Shown here in pieces: positions 47,774 through 57,311 of a stretch of 64,000 nt of DNA. How positions within the stretch are numbered: the stretch's first letter is position 1; every line of letters begins with the position of its first letter. The notes under the pieces are model-generated. The model did no database searches. It saw only the letters and a program-made list of their open reading frames with translations, and had not been told where the DNA came from. The position numbers were made by a program, and so were the translations under genes. Source of the stretch: an uncultured Acidimicrobiales bacterium (GTDB taxonomy: Bacteria > Actinomycetota > Acidimicrobiia > Acidimicrobiales > SZUA-35); contig CAKZXA010000032.1 in assembly GCA_937922045.1 (NCBI GenBank), positions 71,710-135,709 on the forward strand, in the 5' to 3' direction.

Positions 47774-50767
47774 ATGGTCTCCGTTGTTACCACCTCGGCG
47801 GGATCGGCTGCCGTCGATCGGCTGGCCGAGCGACTCGACGAGCTCCGACCCTCTTCACCCCTAGACCCGGCTCTCGTTCTTTGCGCGAGTCCGATAATCG
47901 CCGTCCAACTCCGTCGAGGACTCGGGCGCCGCAGCCGAGGAATTGCCGGAGTGCGAACGTTGACCCTCTCAACCTTCGTGGAGCGCCTACTACGCACCGG
48001 CCTGGCCGCGTCAGGCCAACGCCTGGCGTCGAAGGCTGAGCTTCTCGTCGCCCTCCGCGCCGAGCTGGCGCGAGAACCCGGCATGTTCGGGTCGGTAGCG
48101 AACCACCGAACGACCGACGAACGGCTGCTGGCGGTGCAACAAGAATTGCTGGGGGTTACGCCAGCGGCAATGAACCTGATGGAGCGAGAGGCCAGAGGGC
48201 TCTCGACCGATGCGCTACGCGTCGTTCGCGAAGCAATGGAGAACCCTTCCATCGGCCTTACTGGCCACCGCGTTGTTGAGATGGCGACCGAGGAGCTGAA
48301 TCGGCTGCCTGCTGGTGCGCTAGGGCCGATCATCCTCTACCAGCCGGAGCCGCTGCGGCCCTACGAAGGCAGGCTTGTCCAGGCCATCGCTCAACGGACC
48401 GACGCCGAGGTTCACCTCGCTTTCACCGGCCACCGGCCCAGTGACGACTCCTACATGACCCGGATGGCCGGGTGGGGGCTGCGCGCTGAAGAACGGCCTG
48501 CTGGAGAGGTTGCTGATCGAGCGATCGCTCTCGATGTCGCCGACCCAGAAAATGAGGTCAGCGCTGCGGTGCGGATCCTGTCGGCCCAGGCCGCGGTCGG
48601 TGCCTCGCTCGCCGATTCGGCCATCGTGTACGGCCACGCCGACCCCTACGCAGGGATCATTGCCGAACAGCTGGAGGCTGCCGGCCTGCCCTATGGCGGG
48701 CCCGGGCATCGTTCACTGGCGAAGTCTCTGAGTGGGCGAACCCTCCGTCGCATCCTCGACCTCGCTCTTGAGGGCCTCGATCGAGGCTCGTTCATCACCT
48801 TTGTGGCCGCGGCCCCTATCGATGACGGTCACGGTAGAGAGGCGCCGGCTTCGCTCTGGGACCGCCTTTCGCGTCAGGCTGGTGTCGTTGATGATGAACA
48901 TTGGGAAGATCGCATAGCGAACATCGTCACCCACGCTGGCGAAGACACCGACCGCACCGACTTCGACCGGTTGGCGTTGTTTGTGGCCGATCTCAAGGAG
49001 GCATTGAAGCTGCCCCAGTCGGGCCCCTGGTCCGGGTTTTCGGCATGGGCACTCGACACCCTTGATCGCTATCTGCTGGTCGATGAACGCTGGCCGGAGG
49101 CTGAACGTTTGAGCCACGATCGCGTTCGAAAGATCGTGGCCGACCTGGCGCTGCTCGATGCTTTGGATGAGCCCACGGATCCCGATTCCTTTGAGGCGAC
49201 GGTTGCCAGTGAACTGTCGTCGGCCAGAATGCCCGGGTTCCCGCTAGGACAGGGCATCTATGTCGGCCCTGTCAGCTCGATAGCGGGGCTGGCCTTCGAG
49301 CGGGTATGTGTGGTCGGTCTGGTCGAGGGGCAGTTTCCTCGATCGCCTCGCGAAGATTCGCTGCTGACCGATCAGCTACGTTCGAAGGCTGGGCTCCTGG
49401 AAAAGGTCCAGGTTGCCGACGTCGACATACGTTCGGTTTCGCTGGCCGCCGCGGCCTCACGGCACCCTGCGGTGCTTCTGACCTCGAGAGGCGATCTGCG
49501 CAGCAATCGCTCCCGGTCGTGGCCCCGATCGCTCGATCCGCTTGTCGAGACACACCGATCGCTCGATTCTCACTACGCAGGTCTCGCGGGGCACGGTCGT
49601 CCAGCCTCGCTAGAAGATCTTGGCCTCCGCTCACTCATCGAACATGTTGAGGCCGACGAACCGGTGTTCACCCACGAACTGGCGACTTCCGACAATGTGC
49701 TCGCCGTTGGGCTTCGACGGGTGCTCGATCGTTCGCGCTCTGAGCTTGGGCCTTTCACCGGTCGTGTCGGTCGCGGCCGTATTAACCCGGTTGAACGAAC
49801 CCTTTCGCCTACCGCTCTGGAAACCTACGCTCGCTGTCCGCGCCGATACCTGCTGGCTCGAGTTCTGCGGATACGGGAGTCGGAGCGGCCGGAGCGGATA
49901 GCGGAGATAACCCCTATGCAGCGAGGCACGCTCGTCCATATGGTTCTCGAACGTTTTCTGCGTGACATGATCGACCAAGATGACGTGCCGCGCCCAGACG
50001 AGCGGTGGTCGCCAGATCAGCAGGCCTTCTTAATGGACATCCTGGCCCAGGAGGTGAAAGCGGCTGAAGCCCTTGGCTTCACCGGCGGACAGGTGAAGAC
50101 GGCCCTGCTCCATCGCCAGCTCATCGCCTGGATGGACACCTTCATCGAGACCGACAATGCGCTCCGAGCTCGGTATCAGGCCACGCCGATCCACGCAGAG
50201 TTTGAATTCGGCATGGATGACGAACCGGCCTTGAGCGAATGGGCTGGCAGATCGATGAGGCTCCGTGGTTCGGTGGACCGCGTCGACGAAACGGCTGACG
50301 GCGGGCTGGTCATCATCGACTACAAGACCGGCCGCATGAGAGAATTCAAAGACTTCGCCGAAAACCCTTTGAAGGAAGGCACCCGACTCCAGCTTCCTCT
50401 CTATGCCAACGATGTGGCTGCGCGCCTCGGCCGTGATGGCCCCCGTGTCGGTGTGTACTGGCTTCTGGCCGAGAACGAGCTGAAGGCGATCGAGGTCGAC
50501 GACGAGTTGGAACAAGACCTTGAGCGAGCAGTGGGAGCCATTCTTGAGGGTGTTTCCGATGGGCTGTTCCCTGGTATCCCGGGCGACACCGATACGTGGA
50601 AGAACTCCTTCCAGAACTGCCGCTTCTGCGAGTTTGATCGGGTGTGCCCGACCGACCGGCAGGCCGAGTGGGCTCATGTGCGTCACGATGTTGCCCTCAC
50701 CCCCATCTCGGCGCTCGTCGAAGCCCTCGATCCCGATCCGCTACAACTGCCTGGGGCGACGCAATGA
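47774..50767 (+). CDS. AddB/RecB-family exonuclease-like protein with C-terminal PD-(D/E)XK nuclease
   Basis: YVGPVSSIAGLAFERVCVVGLVEGQFPR, LSPTALETYARCPRRYLLARVL, LVIIDYKTGR, C-terminal Cys cluster CRFCEFDRVC. Confidence 0.85.
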   Translation: MVSVVTTSAGSAAVDRLAERLDELRPSSPLDPALVLCASPIIAVQLRRGLGRRSRGIAGVRTLTLSTFVERLLRTGLAASGQRLASKAELLVALRAELAREPGMFGSVANHRTTDERLLAVQQELLGVTPAAMNLMEREARGLSTDALRVVREAMENPSIGLTGHRVVEMATEELNRLPAGALGPIILYQPEPLRPYEGRLVQAIAQRTDAEVHLAFTGHRPSDDSYMTRMAGWGLRAEERPAGEVADRAIALDVADPENEVSAAVRILSAQAAVGASLADSAIVYGHADPYAGIIAEQLEAAGLPYGGPGHRSLAKSLSGRTLRRILDLALEGLDRGSFITFVAAAPIDDGHGREAPASLWDRLSRQAGVVDDEHWEDRIANIVTHAGEDTDRTDFDRLALFVADLKEALKLPQSGPWSGFSAWALDTLDRYLLVDERWPEAERLSHDRVRKIVADLALLDALDEPTDPDSFEATVASELSSARMPGFPLGQGIYVGPVSSIAGLAFERVCVVGLVEGQFPRSPREDSLLTDQLRSKAGLLEKVQVADVDIRSVSLAAAASRHPAVLLTSRGDLRSNRSRSWPRSLDPLVETHRSLDSHYAGLAGHGRPASLEDLGLRSLIEHVEADEPVFTHELATSDNVLAVGLRRVLDRSRSELGPFTGRVGRGRINPVERTLSPTALETYARCPRRYLLARVLRIRESERPERIAEITPMQRGTLVHMVLERFLRDMIDQDDVPRPDERWSPDQQAFLMDILAQEVKAAEALGFTGGQVKTALLHRQLIAWMDTFIETDNALRARYQATPIHAEFEFGMDDEPALSEWAGRSMRLRGSVDRVDETADGGLVIIDYKTGRMREFKDFAENPLKEGTRLQLPLYANDVAARLGRDGPRVGVYWLLAENELKAIEVDDELEQDLERAVGAILEGVSDGLFPGIPGDTDTWKNSFQNCRFCEFDRVCPTDRQAEWAHVRHDVALTPISALVEALDPDPLQLPGATQ

Positions 50768-53700
50768 TCTCGCCGCTAAGCGACGCCGAAGACCGCGCTG
50801 CCATAACCGGTGACCTAGCCACCAACCTGTTCGTCGAAGCGGGGGCCGGGACCGGCAAGACTCGGTCGATCGTCGAACGTATCGTCAACATGGTCGAGCA
50901 GGGCGAGGTCGATATCGCTCGAGTTGCCGCCATCACCTTCACCGAAGCCGCTGCCCGTGAACTGAGGACGAGGGTTCGCGACGCTCTGCTCGCCCGTTCG
51001 GTCGAGATCGATAGCCGATCGCTGCTGCAGGCAGCTGGCCAGGTTGAGACTGCGGCCTTCACGACCTTGCATGGATTCGCCCTTCGGATTCTGTCGGACC
51101 ACCCGGTCGAGGCTGGGCTTCCGCCCGGGTTCGGCATCGTTGATGAGATGGCAAGCATCATGGACTTCGACGACCTGTGGAATGTCTTTCTTGGTCGCAT
51201 CGGCGACGAGATGGCGCTCTATGAGCTCCAGGAGCGAGCGGCCGCGCTGAATGTGCGGTTGACGTCGTTTGCCGCCATCGCTCGTCGATTCGACGACAAC
51301 TGGGACCTCCTCGACCATGAATCCGGCCTCCCCATCGACGAGTCGCCATCGCTGAGTTCGATTGACGTCGAGGATCTTCTGGACGAACTCGACGCTCTCG
51401 CTGGAATGGCGGAACTTTCGATCACTCGGGACGATCCCTTGTACCGCTCGCTTGTCGACCTTGGCGCCCAGGTTGCCATCCTCCGGCGTTCAGCACCCAT
51501 CGACCAGCTCCAAGGACTGCAACTGCTCGACAAGATCCCGAGCAACCGGGGTAGGGCTAGCGACTGGCGGGCCGTGCCTGGGCTGAAGGCGGTCAAGGAG
51601 CAGGCTCGACAGGCCAACGAGCATGTGGCGGCCTGCGCCGAACGCTACAAGGCTGAGGTCGCTGAAGTGTTCACCCGCATGGTGGTGAACTTCGTGCTGC
51701 GAAGGGTCGAGCGTCGCCAGGCCAGGGGAGAGCTGTCCTTTCACGACGTTCTGGTGCTGTGCCGGCGTCTGCTTCGTTCAAACGAAGAGGTTCGCTTCGG
51801 ACTTCACCAGCGGTACACCAGGATTCTGCTCGACGAGTTCCAAGACACCGACCCGATCCAGATCGAGTTGGCGGTGTTGCTCGCTGTGTCGTCTCCTGTT
51901 GGTCAACGTTCATGGCAATCCCTGGCCTCGGAGGTTCCTCCTGGGCGGCTTGTCGTTGTCGGTGACCCCAAGCAATCGATCTATCGGTTCCGTCGAGCCG
52001 ACATCGCCCTCTACGCCGAGACGGAGGATCATCTCGCCAGTGTGCCGGTGTCACTCTCGACGAACTTCCGATCTGTTCCCGGCGTCGTGGCTTGGGTCAA
52101 TGATGTCTTCGGTGCGGCAATGGGCAACGGCGAACCTGGTGTTCAGCCGGCCTACCGCCCACTCGTGCCCCACCGGTCCGAACTCAGCGCCGATCACCTC
52201 CCCGTCCATATCGTCGGGGGCCCCGTCGAGGCGTCGGCCGGCCAGATACGAGCAATGGAGGCTCGGGATATCGCCACCAGCGTTTGTCGCATCGTGCAGG
52301 AGGAGTGGCCTATCGAGGACGGGTCGGTGATACGCCCGGCACGTCTCAGCGATATTGCGGTGCTGATCCCATCGCGTCTTTCGCTTCCTGCTCTTGAGTC
52401 AGCCATGGCGGCGGCCGGACTGCCCTTCCGACCCGAGACGAATTCATTGGTCTACTCGACGCAGGAGGTGCGCGATGTGCTGGCTGCAATCAGGGCCATT
52501 GTCGACCCATCGAACGCCGTCGATGTGGCGGCTGCGCTCCGGTCTTCATTGTTTGCGGTCACCGATGAAGAGATGGTTGATTGGTTCGAGGCTGACGGAA
52601 CATGGGATTTCCGCCTCGATCATGCCACCGTTGGCCAGGTTGCCCCGTCGGTCAAGGATGCCTTCACCGTCTTGCTCGAATGGCACCGTCGCCGGTGGTG
52701 GACCGACCCGGCAACCATGATTGAATTGATCGTCCGCCAGCGTCGTCTGCGAGAAGCCGCCTTGGCTGAAAACCGGCCACGGGATCGGTGGCGTCGGTAC
52801 CGCTTTCTCGCCGAACAGGCGCGCGAGTTTTCCGAGACGCAGGGCGGAGATCTGCACGACTTCGTCCGATGGGCCGAGATCCAGTCGAGTGAGCTGGCCA
52901 GGGTGATCGAGCCGATCCCGGCTGAGCCAGACGACGATGCCGTCCGACTGCTGACCATCCACGGCTCCAAAGGTCTTGAATTTCCGGTCACGATTCTGGC
53001 GGGAGCATCAACCGTTGAGCGGGCGAACGTCTCCGGACCACAGGTGGCTTTTTCCGAGCGCGGTCCTGAGGTTAAGTTAGGAAAGGGAACCGAAACGACC
53101 GGCTACAGCATCCAGGCGTCGATCGAGGACATGATGGACGGCTTCGAACGGGTGCGGTTGCATTATGTGGCAGCGACCCGGGCCCGGGACTATCTGATTG
53201 CAAGCGCCTACCACAAGGTTGTGAAGTCAGGGCGGTCCACGAGCATGGGGCGTCGGACGTGGGAGGCGTGCGAACGGATGGATGCGGAGGCGCCCGGTCG
53301 GTGGCAGCTGATCGAAACGATCGACCCACCCCGGTACCTCACGCAGGCTCCGACCCAGCTGAGGTTTGGCAGCGGGGCCTACCCGGAGCAGGCGGCGCGC
53401 TGGCAGCGGGAACAGGACGTAATTCTCGACGAACTCAACCGTTCACGCCAGCTGTCGCCAACGGCGCTCTCCCAGATCCACCGCGGGGTGCGGCCGCTTT
53501 CGGTCGAGATTGTTGGGGATGGAGCGACGACGCTGGTCGCTGGCCGAGAAGTGGGCGGAGCAGGCTTGGGGTCGGCCGTCCATGACGTGCTCGAACACGT
53601 CGACTTTGACGATCCGTCGACGGTGGATGCGTTGACGCGGGCTGCCGCTCGAGCCAACGGCGTCGAGGAGGCGACCGACGAGATCGCCCGGAGGGTTAAA

Positions 53701-54084
53701 CGAGCCTTGGCCACCGAGACGATGGCTGAAGCCTCGCTCCTGCCCCACTGGAGGGAACTCTATGTTTCCATCCCGTCGTTCGATGGTGGCGTCGAGGGCT
53801 TTATCGACCTTTGTTTCGAAACCGATGAAGGTCTAGTGATCGTTGACTACAAGACTGATGCTGTCGATCAAGCAGACCTCGAACAGTCATTGATGTCCAA
53901 GCTTGCCGAGTACCGGATTCAACTAGCGACCTACGCGGTAGCGCTGGAGCAGGTGGTTGATAAGCCAGTCGTCGACTGCCGCCTGCTCTTCATCACCGAC
54001 AAGGACACCTACGCCCGGTCGTTGAGCGACCTGGATCAGGCAAAACGTGACGTCACCGAGTTGCTCGCCGCTGAACTGGCGTGA
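50764..54084 (+). CDS. UvrD/AddA-like helicase-nuclease
   Basis: NLFVEAGAGTGKTRSIVERI, ILLDEFQDTDPIQ, VVGDPKQSIYRFRRADI, LTIHGSKGLEFPV, C-terminal VIVDYKTD; start overlaps upstream stop. Confidence 0.9.
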   Translation: MISPLSDAEDRAAITGDLATNLFVEAGAGTGKTRSIVERIVNMVEQGEVDIARVAAITFTEAAARELRTRVRDALLARSVEIDSRSLLQAAGQVETAAFTTLHGFALRILSDHPVEAGLPPGFGIVDEMASIMDFDDLWNVFLGRIGDEMALYELQERAAALNVRLTSFAAIARRFDDNWDLLDHESGLPIDESPSLSSIDVEDLLDELDALAGMAELSITRDDPLYRSLVDLGAQVAILRRSAPIDQLQGLQLLDKIPSNRGRASDWRAVPGLKAVKEQARQANEHVAACAERYKAEVAEVFTRMVVNFVLRRVERRQARGELSFHDVLVLCRRLLRSNEEVRFGLHQRYTRILLDEFQDTDPIQIELAVLLAVSSPVGQRSWQSLASEVPPGRLVVVGDPKQSIYRFRRADIALYAETEDHLASVPVSLSTNFRSVPGVVAWVNDVFGAAMGNGEPGVQPAYRPLVPHRSELSADHLPVHIVGGPVEASAGQIRAMEARDIATSVCRIVQEEWPIEDGSVIRPARLSDIAVLIPSRLSLPALESAMAAAGLPFRPETNSLVYSTQEVRDVLAAIRAIVDPSNAVDVAAALRSSLFAVTDEEMVDWFEADGTWDFRLDHATVGQVAPSVKDAFTVLLEWHRRRWWTDPATMIELIVRQRRLREAALAENRPRDRWRRYRFLAEQAREFSETQGGDLHDFVRWAEIQSSELARVIEPIPAEPDDDAVRLLTIHGSKGLEFPVTILAGASTVERANVSGPQVAFSERGPEVKLGKGTETTGYSIQASIEDMMDGFERVRLHYVAATRARDYLIASAYHKVVKSGRSTSMGRRTWEACERMDAEAPGRWQLIETIDPPRYLTQAPTQLRFGSGAYPEQAARWQREQDVILDELNRSRQLSPTALSQIHRGVRPLSVEIVGDGATTLVAGREVGGAGLGSAVHDVLEHVDFDDPSTVDALTRAAARANGVEEATDEIARRVKRALATETMAEASLLPHWRELYVSIPSFDGGVEGFIDLCFETDEGLVIVDYKTDAVDQADLEQSLMSKLAEYRIQLATYAVALEQVVDKPVVDCRLLFITDKDTYARSLSDLDQAKRDVTELLAAELA

Positions 54085-54090
54085 CCAGAG

Positions 54091-54270
54091 TCAGGCGACG
54101 AAGTCGCCAGAGCGCCCTGGAGCGCACCTCTCACACGGCGCTGGGCCGTAATGGATCACATGCTCGGTCCACGTGTTGCCATCGAAGTAGCGCATTTTGT
54201 GCAGCTCCTCCGGGTCGGGGAACCAGCCTTCGCTGACTAGATCTTGAATCGGTTGCTCTATGAGTGCCAT
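54091..54270 (-). CDS. Small DUF2510-like protein, 59 aa
   Basis: MALIEQPIQDLVSEGWFPDPEELHKMRYFDGNTWTEHVIHYGPAPCERCAPGRSGDFVA; GW-PDP...RY-DG..WTEHV motif; below ORF-track cutoff. Confidence 0.65.
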   Translation of the reverse strand: MALIEQPIQDLVSEGWFPDPEELHKMRYFDGNTWTEHVIHYGPAPCERCAPGRSGDFVA

Positions 54271-54465
54271 GTGTCTCTACTCGTGTGCGGTGTCCCGAAT
54301 GCCATCGGCAGCAAGAACCCGTTCCTTGAACGCTCGTCGTTGAACGTCTACTGGTACGACGTTGAAGACTGTACAGGAGTCGCGAGTGTGGAGTAGGTAT
54401 TCACCGAAAGGCGGCCTAGGTCGGATGACCTACGTGTTTCGCATGGGTGCGAAAGGAGTGCCTGC

Positions 54466-55290
54466 CTACGAAACGAGCGCGGCGGCGGGGGCATGGGCCG
54501 GTAGAGATCCGGCCTCGGCTCGAATCGCCAACTCGGCTTGTCCCTCGGGGCAGCTTGCGACGAAGGGACACCAACCGCAGAGAACGGTTGGGTTCGGCTC
54601 GAACTGTTCGGCTGAGCAGGCTGTCTGGACCCGGTTCCAGACCGTGCCGAGTTCGTCGATGGCTTCTTCGACTCGCCGCTCGGTGACGTGAACATCAAGG
54701 ATTTGTTGACCGAGATAGAGAAGGCGAACTCGATCTGGAAGCTCGCCCATGGCGGCTTCGAGTGCAGCTCCATACAACATAACCTGCTGGATCTTCTCGC
54801 CTCGCCAGCGATGCCCGGGCAAGGTGCCTGACTTGTAGTCGCTGACGACGAGCTTGTCATCGACTCGATCGACACGGTCGATGATGCCAAGGAAGGGCAC
54901 CTCACCAAGCTCGGTTTTTACTCTTTGCTCGGTGCTTACGACCTCGATCGTCGACGGGTCTTCGATATCCCACAGCCCGGCGATGGCCAGCCAGGCTTGC
55001 CACCGAAAGGCGCGAGCCTCATCATCGGCTAGACCAAGCTCAAGGTAGTCTTCGTCGGTCGCGAATTCGGGCCACGCTTCAGCGGCCAGCCTTTTGGCCA
55101 CATCGAGGTTCCGCTCTGGAGCATCGAGGCCGCAGAGATGTTCGAGCACCAGGTGAGCGAACGTGCCGACGAGAGCAGCACGGCCCGAAGGATCGTGGAT
55201 ACGGTCGACATACTTGAAACGCCAGCGCCGGGGGCATCCTACGAAAACAGCGGCTGAAGAGGGCGAAAGATATGGTGGCAGTTCAACCAT
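54466..55290 (-). CDS. PD-(D/E)XK nuclease family protein (RecB/Cas4-like), stand-alone
   Basis: LSPSSAAVFVGCPRRWRFKYVDRI, DDKLVVSDYKSGTLPG, C-terminal Cys CGWCPFVASC. Confidence 0.85.
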   Translation of the reverse strand: MVELPPYLSPSSAAVFVGCPRRWRFKYVDRIHDPSGRAALVGTFAHLVLEHLCGLDAPERNLDVAKRLAAEAWPEFATDEDYLELGLADDEARAFRWQAWLAIAGLWDIEDPSTIEVVSTEQRVKTELGEVPFLGIIDRVDRVDDKLVVSDYKSGTLPGHRWRGEKIQQVMLYGAALEAAMGELPDRVRLLYLGQQILDVHVTERRVEEAIDELGTVWNRVQTACSAEQFEPNPTVLCGWCPFVASCPEGQAELAIRAEAGSLPAHAPAAALVS

Positions 55291-55355
55291 GTGTCTCCAT
55301 CCTGCCCTGTGGGTGTGACAATGTGGCGGATGGGATGATCGGCCGACGCTGGCTG

Positions 55356-56669
55356 CTAGAAACCGCGTCCGCTGCCGCCGCCCCGCGAGCCGCCACCGAA
55401 GCCGCGACCGCCGCCCCCCGACCCACCGCGTGGACGCAGCACGCCTCCACCTAAACCGCCGCCCCCAAATCCTCCGCCGCCGCGGCGTTGTTGGGTACGA
55501 CGGGAGCCGCGACCGCCCATCTGGCCCAGAATGATGCTGCCGAGCATGCCGCCAAGCCCTCCGCCCATACTCCCGTAGCCGCCGCGGCGTCGTGGCATCG
55601 GGGCGTAGCCGCGGGGATTCCGCTGCTGATAGCGCTGTTGCGAGCTTCGTTGATTGCCCCCGAGAACAGACTCGTTAGCGCCGAGGGCTGGCTTGTCTCG
55701 ATCGCGACGTTTTGCCTCCTCGACCTCAGCTTTGGCCTGAGCCACCTGTTCCTCAACCTCGACCGGAGAGGGTGGCGGTGTTCGGCCGGCGAGACGAGCT
55801 TCGATAACTTCAAACTGCCATTCGGCTTCATCGATCTGATCGTCGAGTCGATCGATGTCGTCTGGATTGTCCGCACCGTCGATTGCGTGACTGACATCAC
55901 GATACGTGTGCGAGGCCTTCTCATAGAGCGAAATGAGCTCGTGATTCCCGGACTCGATGACACGATCGCCGAGCGAGATAACCCGGTCGGCGTTATCTCG
56001 TAGCTGTTCCTTGATCTCAGCCCGATCGGCCTCCATATCGGCGATCTCTTCCCGCTTGACCGTCTTCGACTTCCGCCAGTTGCGCACGATCCAATAGCCG
56101 CCGCCGAGCAGGGCCGCAGGCATGAGCAGCCCTGTTAGACCGAAGCCCGATGATGGCTCAGAATTCGTTGTTCCCCCCGATGACCCGGTGGTTGTTGCGG
56201 TTGTGACGAGGTTGGCCAGATCGTCGCTGAAGGAGTCGATGCCAGCGCCTACCGAGCCAGCGTCAAATTGATCGAAGCCAGCATCGATCGCCGCGTCTAC
56301 CCGAGCCTTGTTTTCGCTGGCAGAACCAAAACGGAACGAATGCCCAGCGACACCACCATTCGTAAGCAAGAGCACGGTGTTGTACTGCGAGCCGGAGCTG
56401 TTTAGCTGCTCAGCGAGGTCTTCGGCCCACTGCTCGATCTCGGGGGGCCCGGCCTCGTCGTCTAGCCATGCGAAGGCGATGCCCTGGGCATTGGCTCGAT
56501 CGATTGAACTCACCATCGTTGCGTTGGCCGAGAACTCGATGTAGCTACCTCCGGCCGAGAGCTCAGCGCCGATTTGATCGAGATCTCCCTGGGCGGATGC
56601 AGGGGCGGCTAGCAACATCACGCCGAGAGCAGCCAGAACGTAAGACAAGATTGTGCGTAACGGATTCAC
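55356..56669 (-). CDS. TPM-domain membrane protein with Gly/Arg-rich C-terminus
   Basis: Signal peptide, TPM-like N-terminal domain, TM GLLMPAALLGGGYWIV, tail GGGGFGGGGLGGG...SGRGF. Confidence 0.75.
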   Translation of the reverse strand: MNPLRTILSYVLAALGVMLLAAPASAQGDLDQIGAELSAGGSYIEFSANATMVSSIDRANAQGIAFAWLDDEAGPPEIEQWAEDLAEQLNSSGSQYNTVLLLTNGGVAGHSFRFGSASENKARVDAAIDAGFDQFDAGSVGAGIDSFSDDLANLVTTATTTGSSGGTTNSEPSSGFGLTGLLMPAALLGGGYWIVRNWRKSKTVKREEIADMEADRAEIKEQLRDNADRVISLGDRVIESGNHELISLYEKASHTYRDVSHAIDGADNPDDIDRLDDQIDEAEWQFEVIEARLAGRTPPPSPVEVEEQVAQAKAEVEEAKRRDRDKPALGANESVLGGNQRSSQQRYQQRNPRGYAPMPRRRGGYGSMGGGLGGMLGSIILGQMGGRGSRRTQQRRGGGGFGGGGLGGGVLRPRGGSGGGGRGFGGGSRGGGSGRGF

Positions 56670-56896
56670 GCCTAAAGTCTATCGCTGAAGGCGTTAGGAG
56701 CTGGTCGAACGACCTATGTGGCAGGCTTGGCCTCGGTCCCGACGGCGGCTACCGTCTATAGTGGAAAGGCGTGTAGATTTTCCGCAGATGGCGTAGATGC
56801 AGCAACATAATCAAGTTTCCATCGAGGAAATCGACAACGAATGACGGTTGGCAGCGACGAGCAAGAGGCAGTTTGATGATCACCGGCTGATGCCTG

Positions 56897-57304
56897 GTGG
56901 TCTACGGCGAAGTGTGTAGAAACGTGATCGGTTGGGGCACTGTGGAGGCCGCAAACATACAACTTCAAGGCTCGAACGCGCCGACGAAGGTCTCGGCTCG
57001 TAGCGCCGCGCCTGAGGATGCTGCGGCGACGTTCAACGTTGCTGATTTGCTTGAACTGGCACGCTCGTTGTGGCGAGCCGCCGATGCGGTTGATGAGCTG
57101 GCTGAACGACGAGTGGGCGATTCGAGTCTTTTCGAGATGTCGACAGGCCCTCTCGTCCAGGCCGCAGCAGACCGTCTCAGCGATGAGGTCGCTAGCGCTG
57201 GATCCGTATCGGCAGCGCTGCGCCGCGAAGCTCGCCATTGGGCCGAGATCTGGTCTGACTCCATGGACCGAATCGACGACGCCCCCGTCGACCTGCGGCC
57301 GTGA
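56897..57304 (+). CDS. Helical small protein upstream of RHS protein, possible WXG100-like partner
   Basis: Alpha-helical composition, single domain, 7 nt before RHS start; no signature motif certain; start uncertain. Confidence 0.5.
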   Translation: MVYGEVCRNVIGWGTVEAANIQLQGSNAPTKVSARSAAPEDAAATFNVADLLELARSLWRAADAVDELAERRVGDSSLFEMSTGPLVQAAADRLSDEVASAGSVSAALRREARHWAEIWSDSMDRIDDAPVDLRP

Positions 57305-57311
57305 GCGTCTG

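Noticed and set aside
57018-57311. Upstream extension of the RHS ORF
   Set aside because: Out-of-frame with the 56897-57304 gene it overlaps; ATG 57312 gives a start just after that gene's stop.
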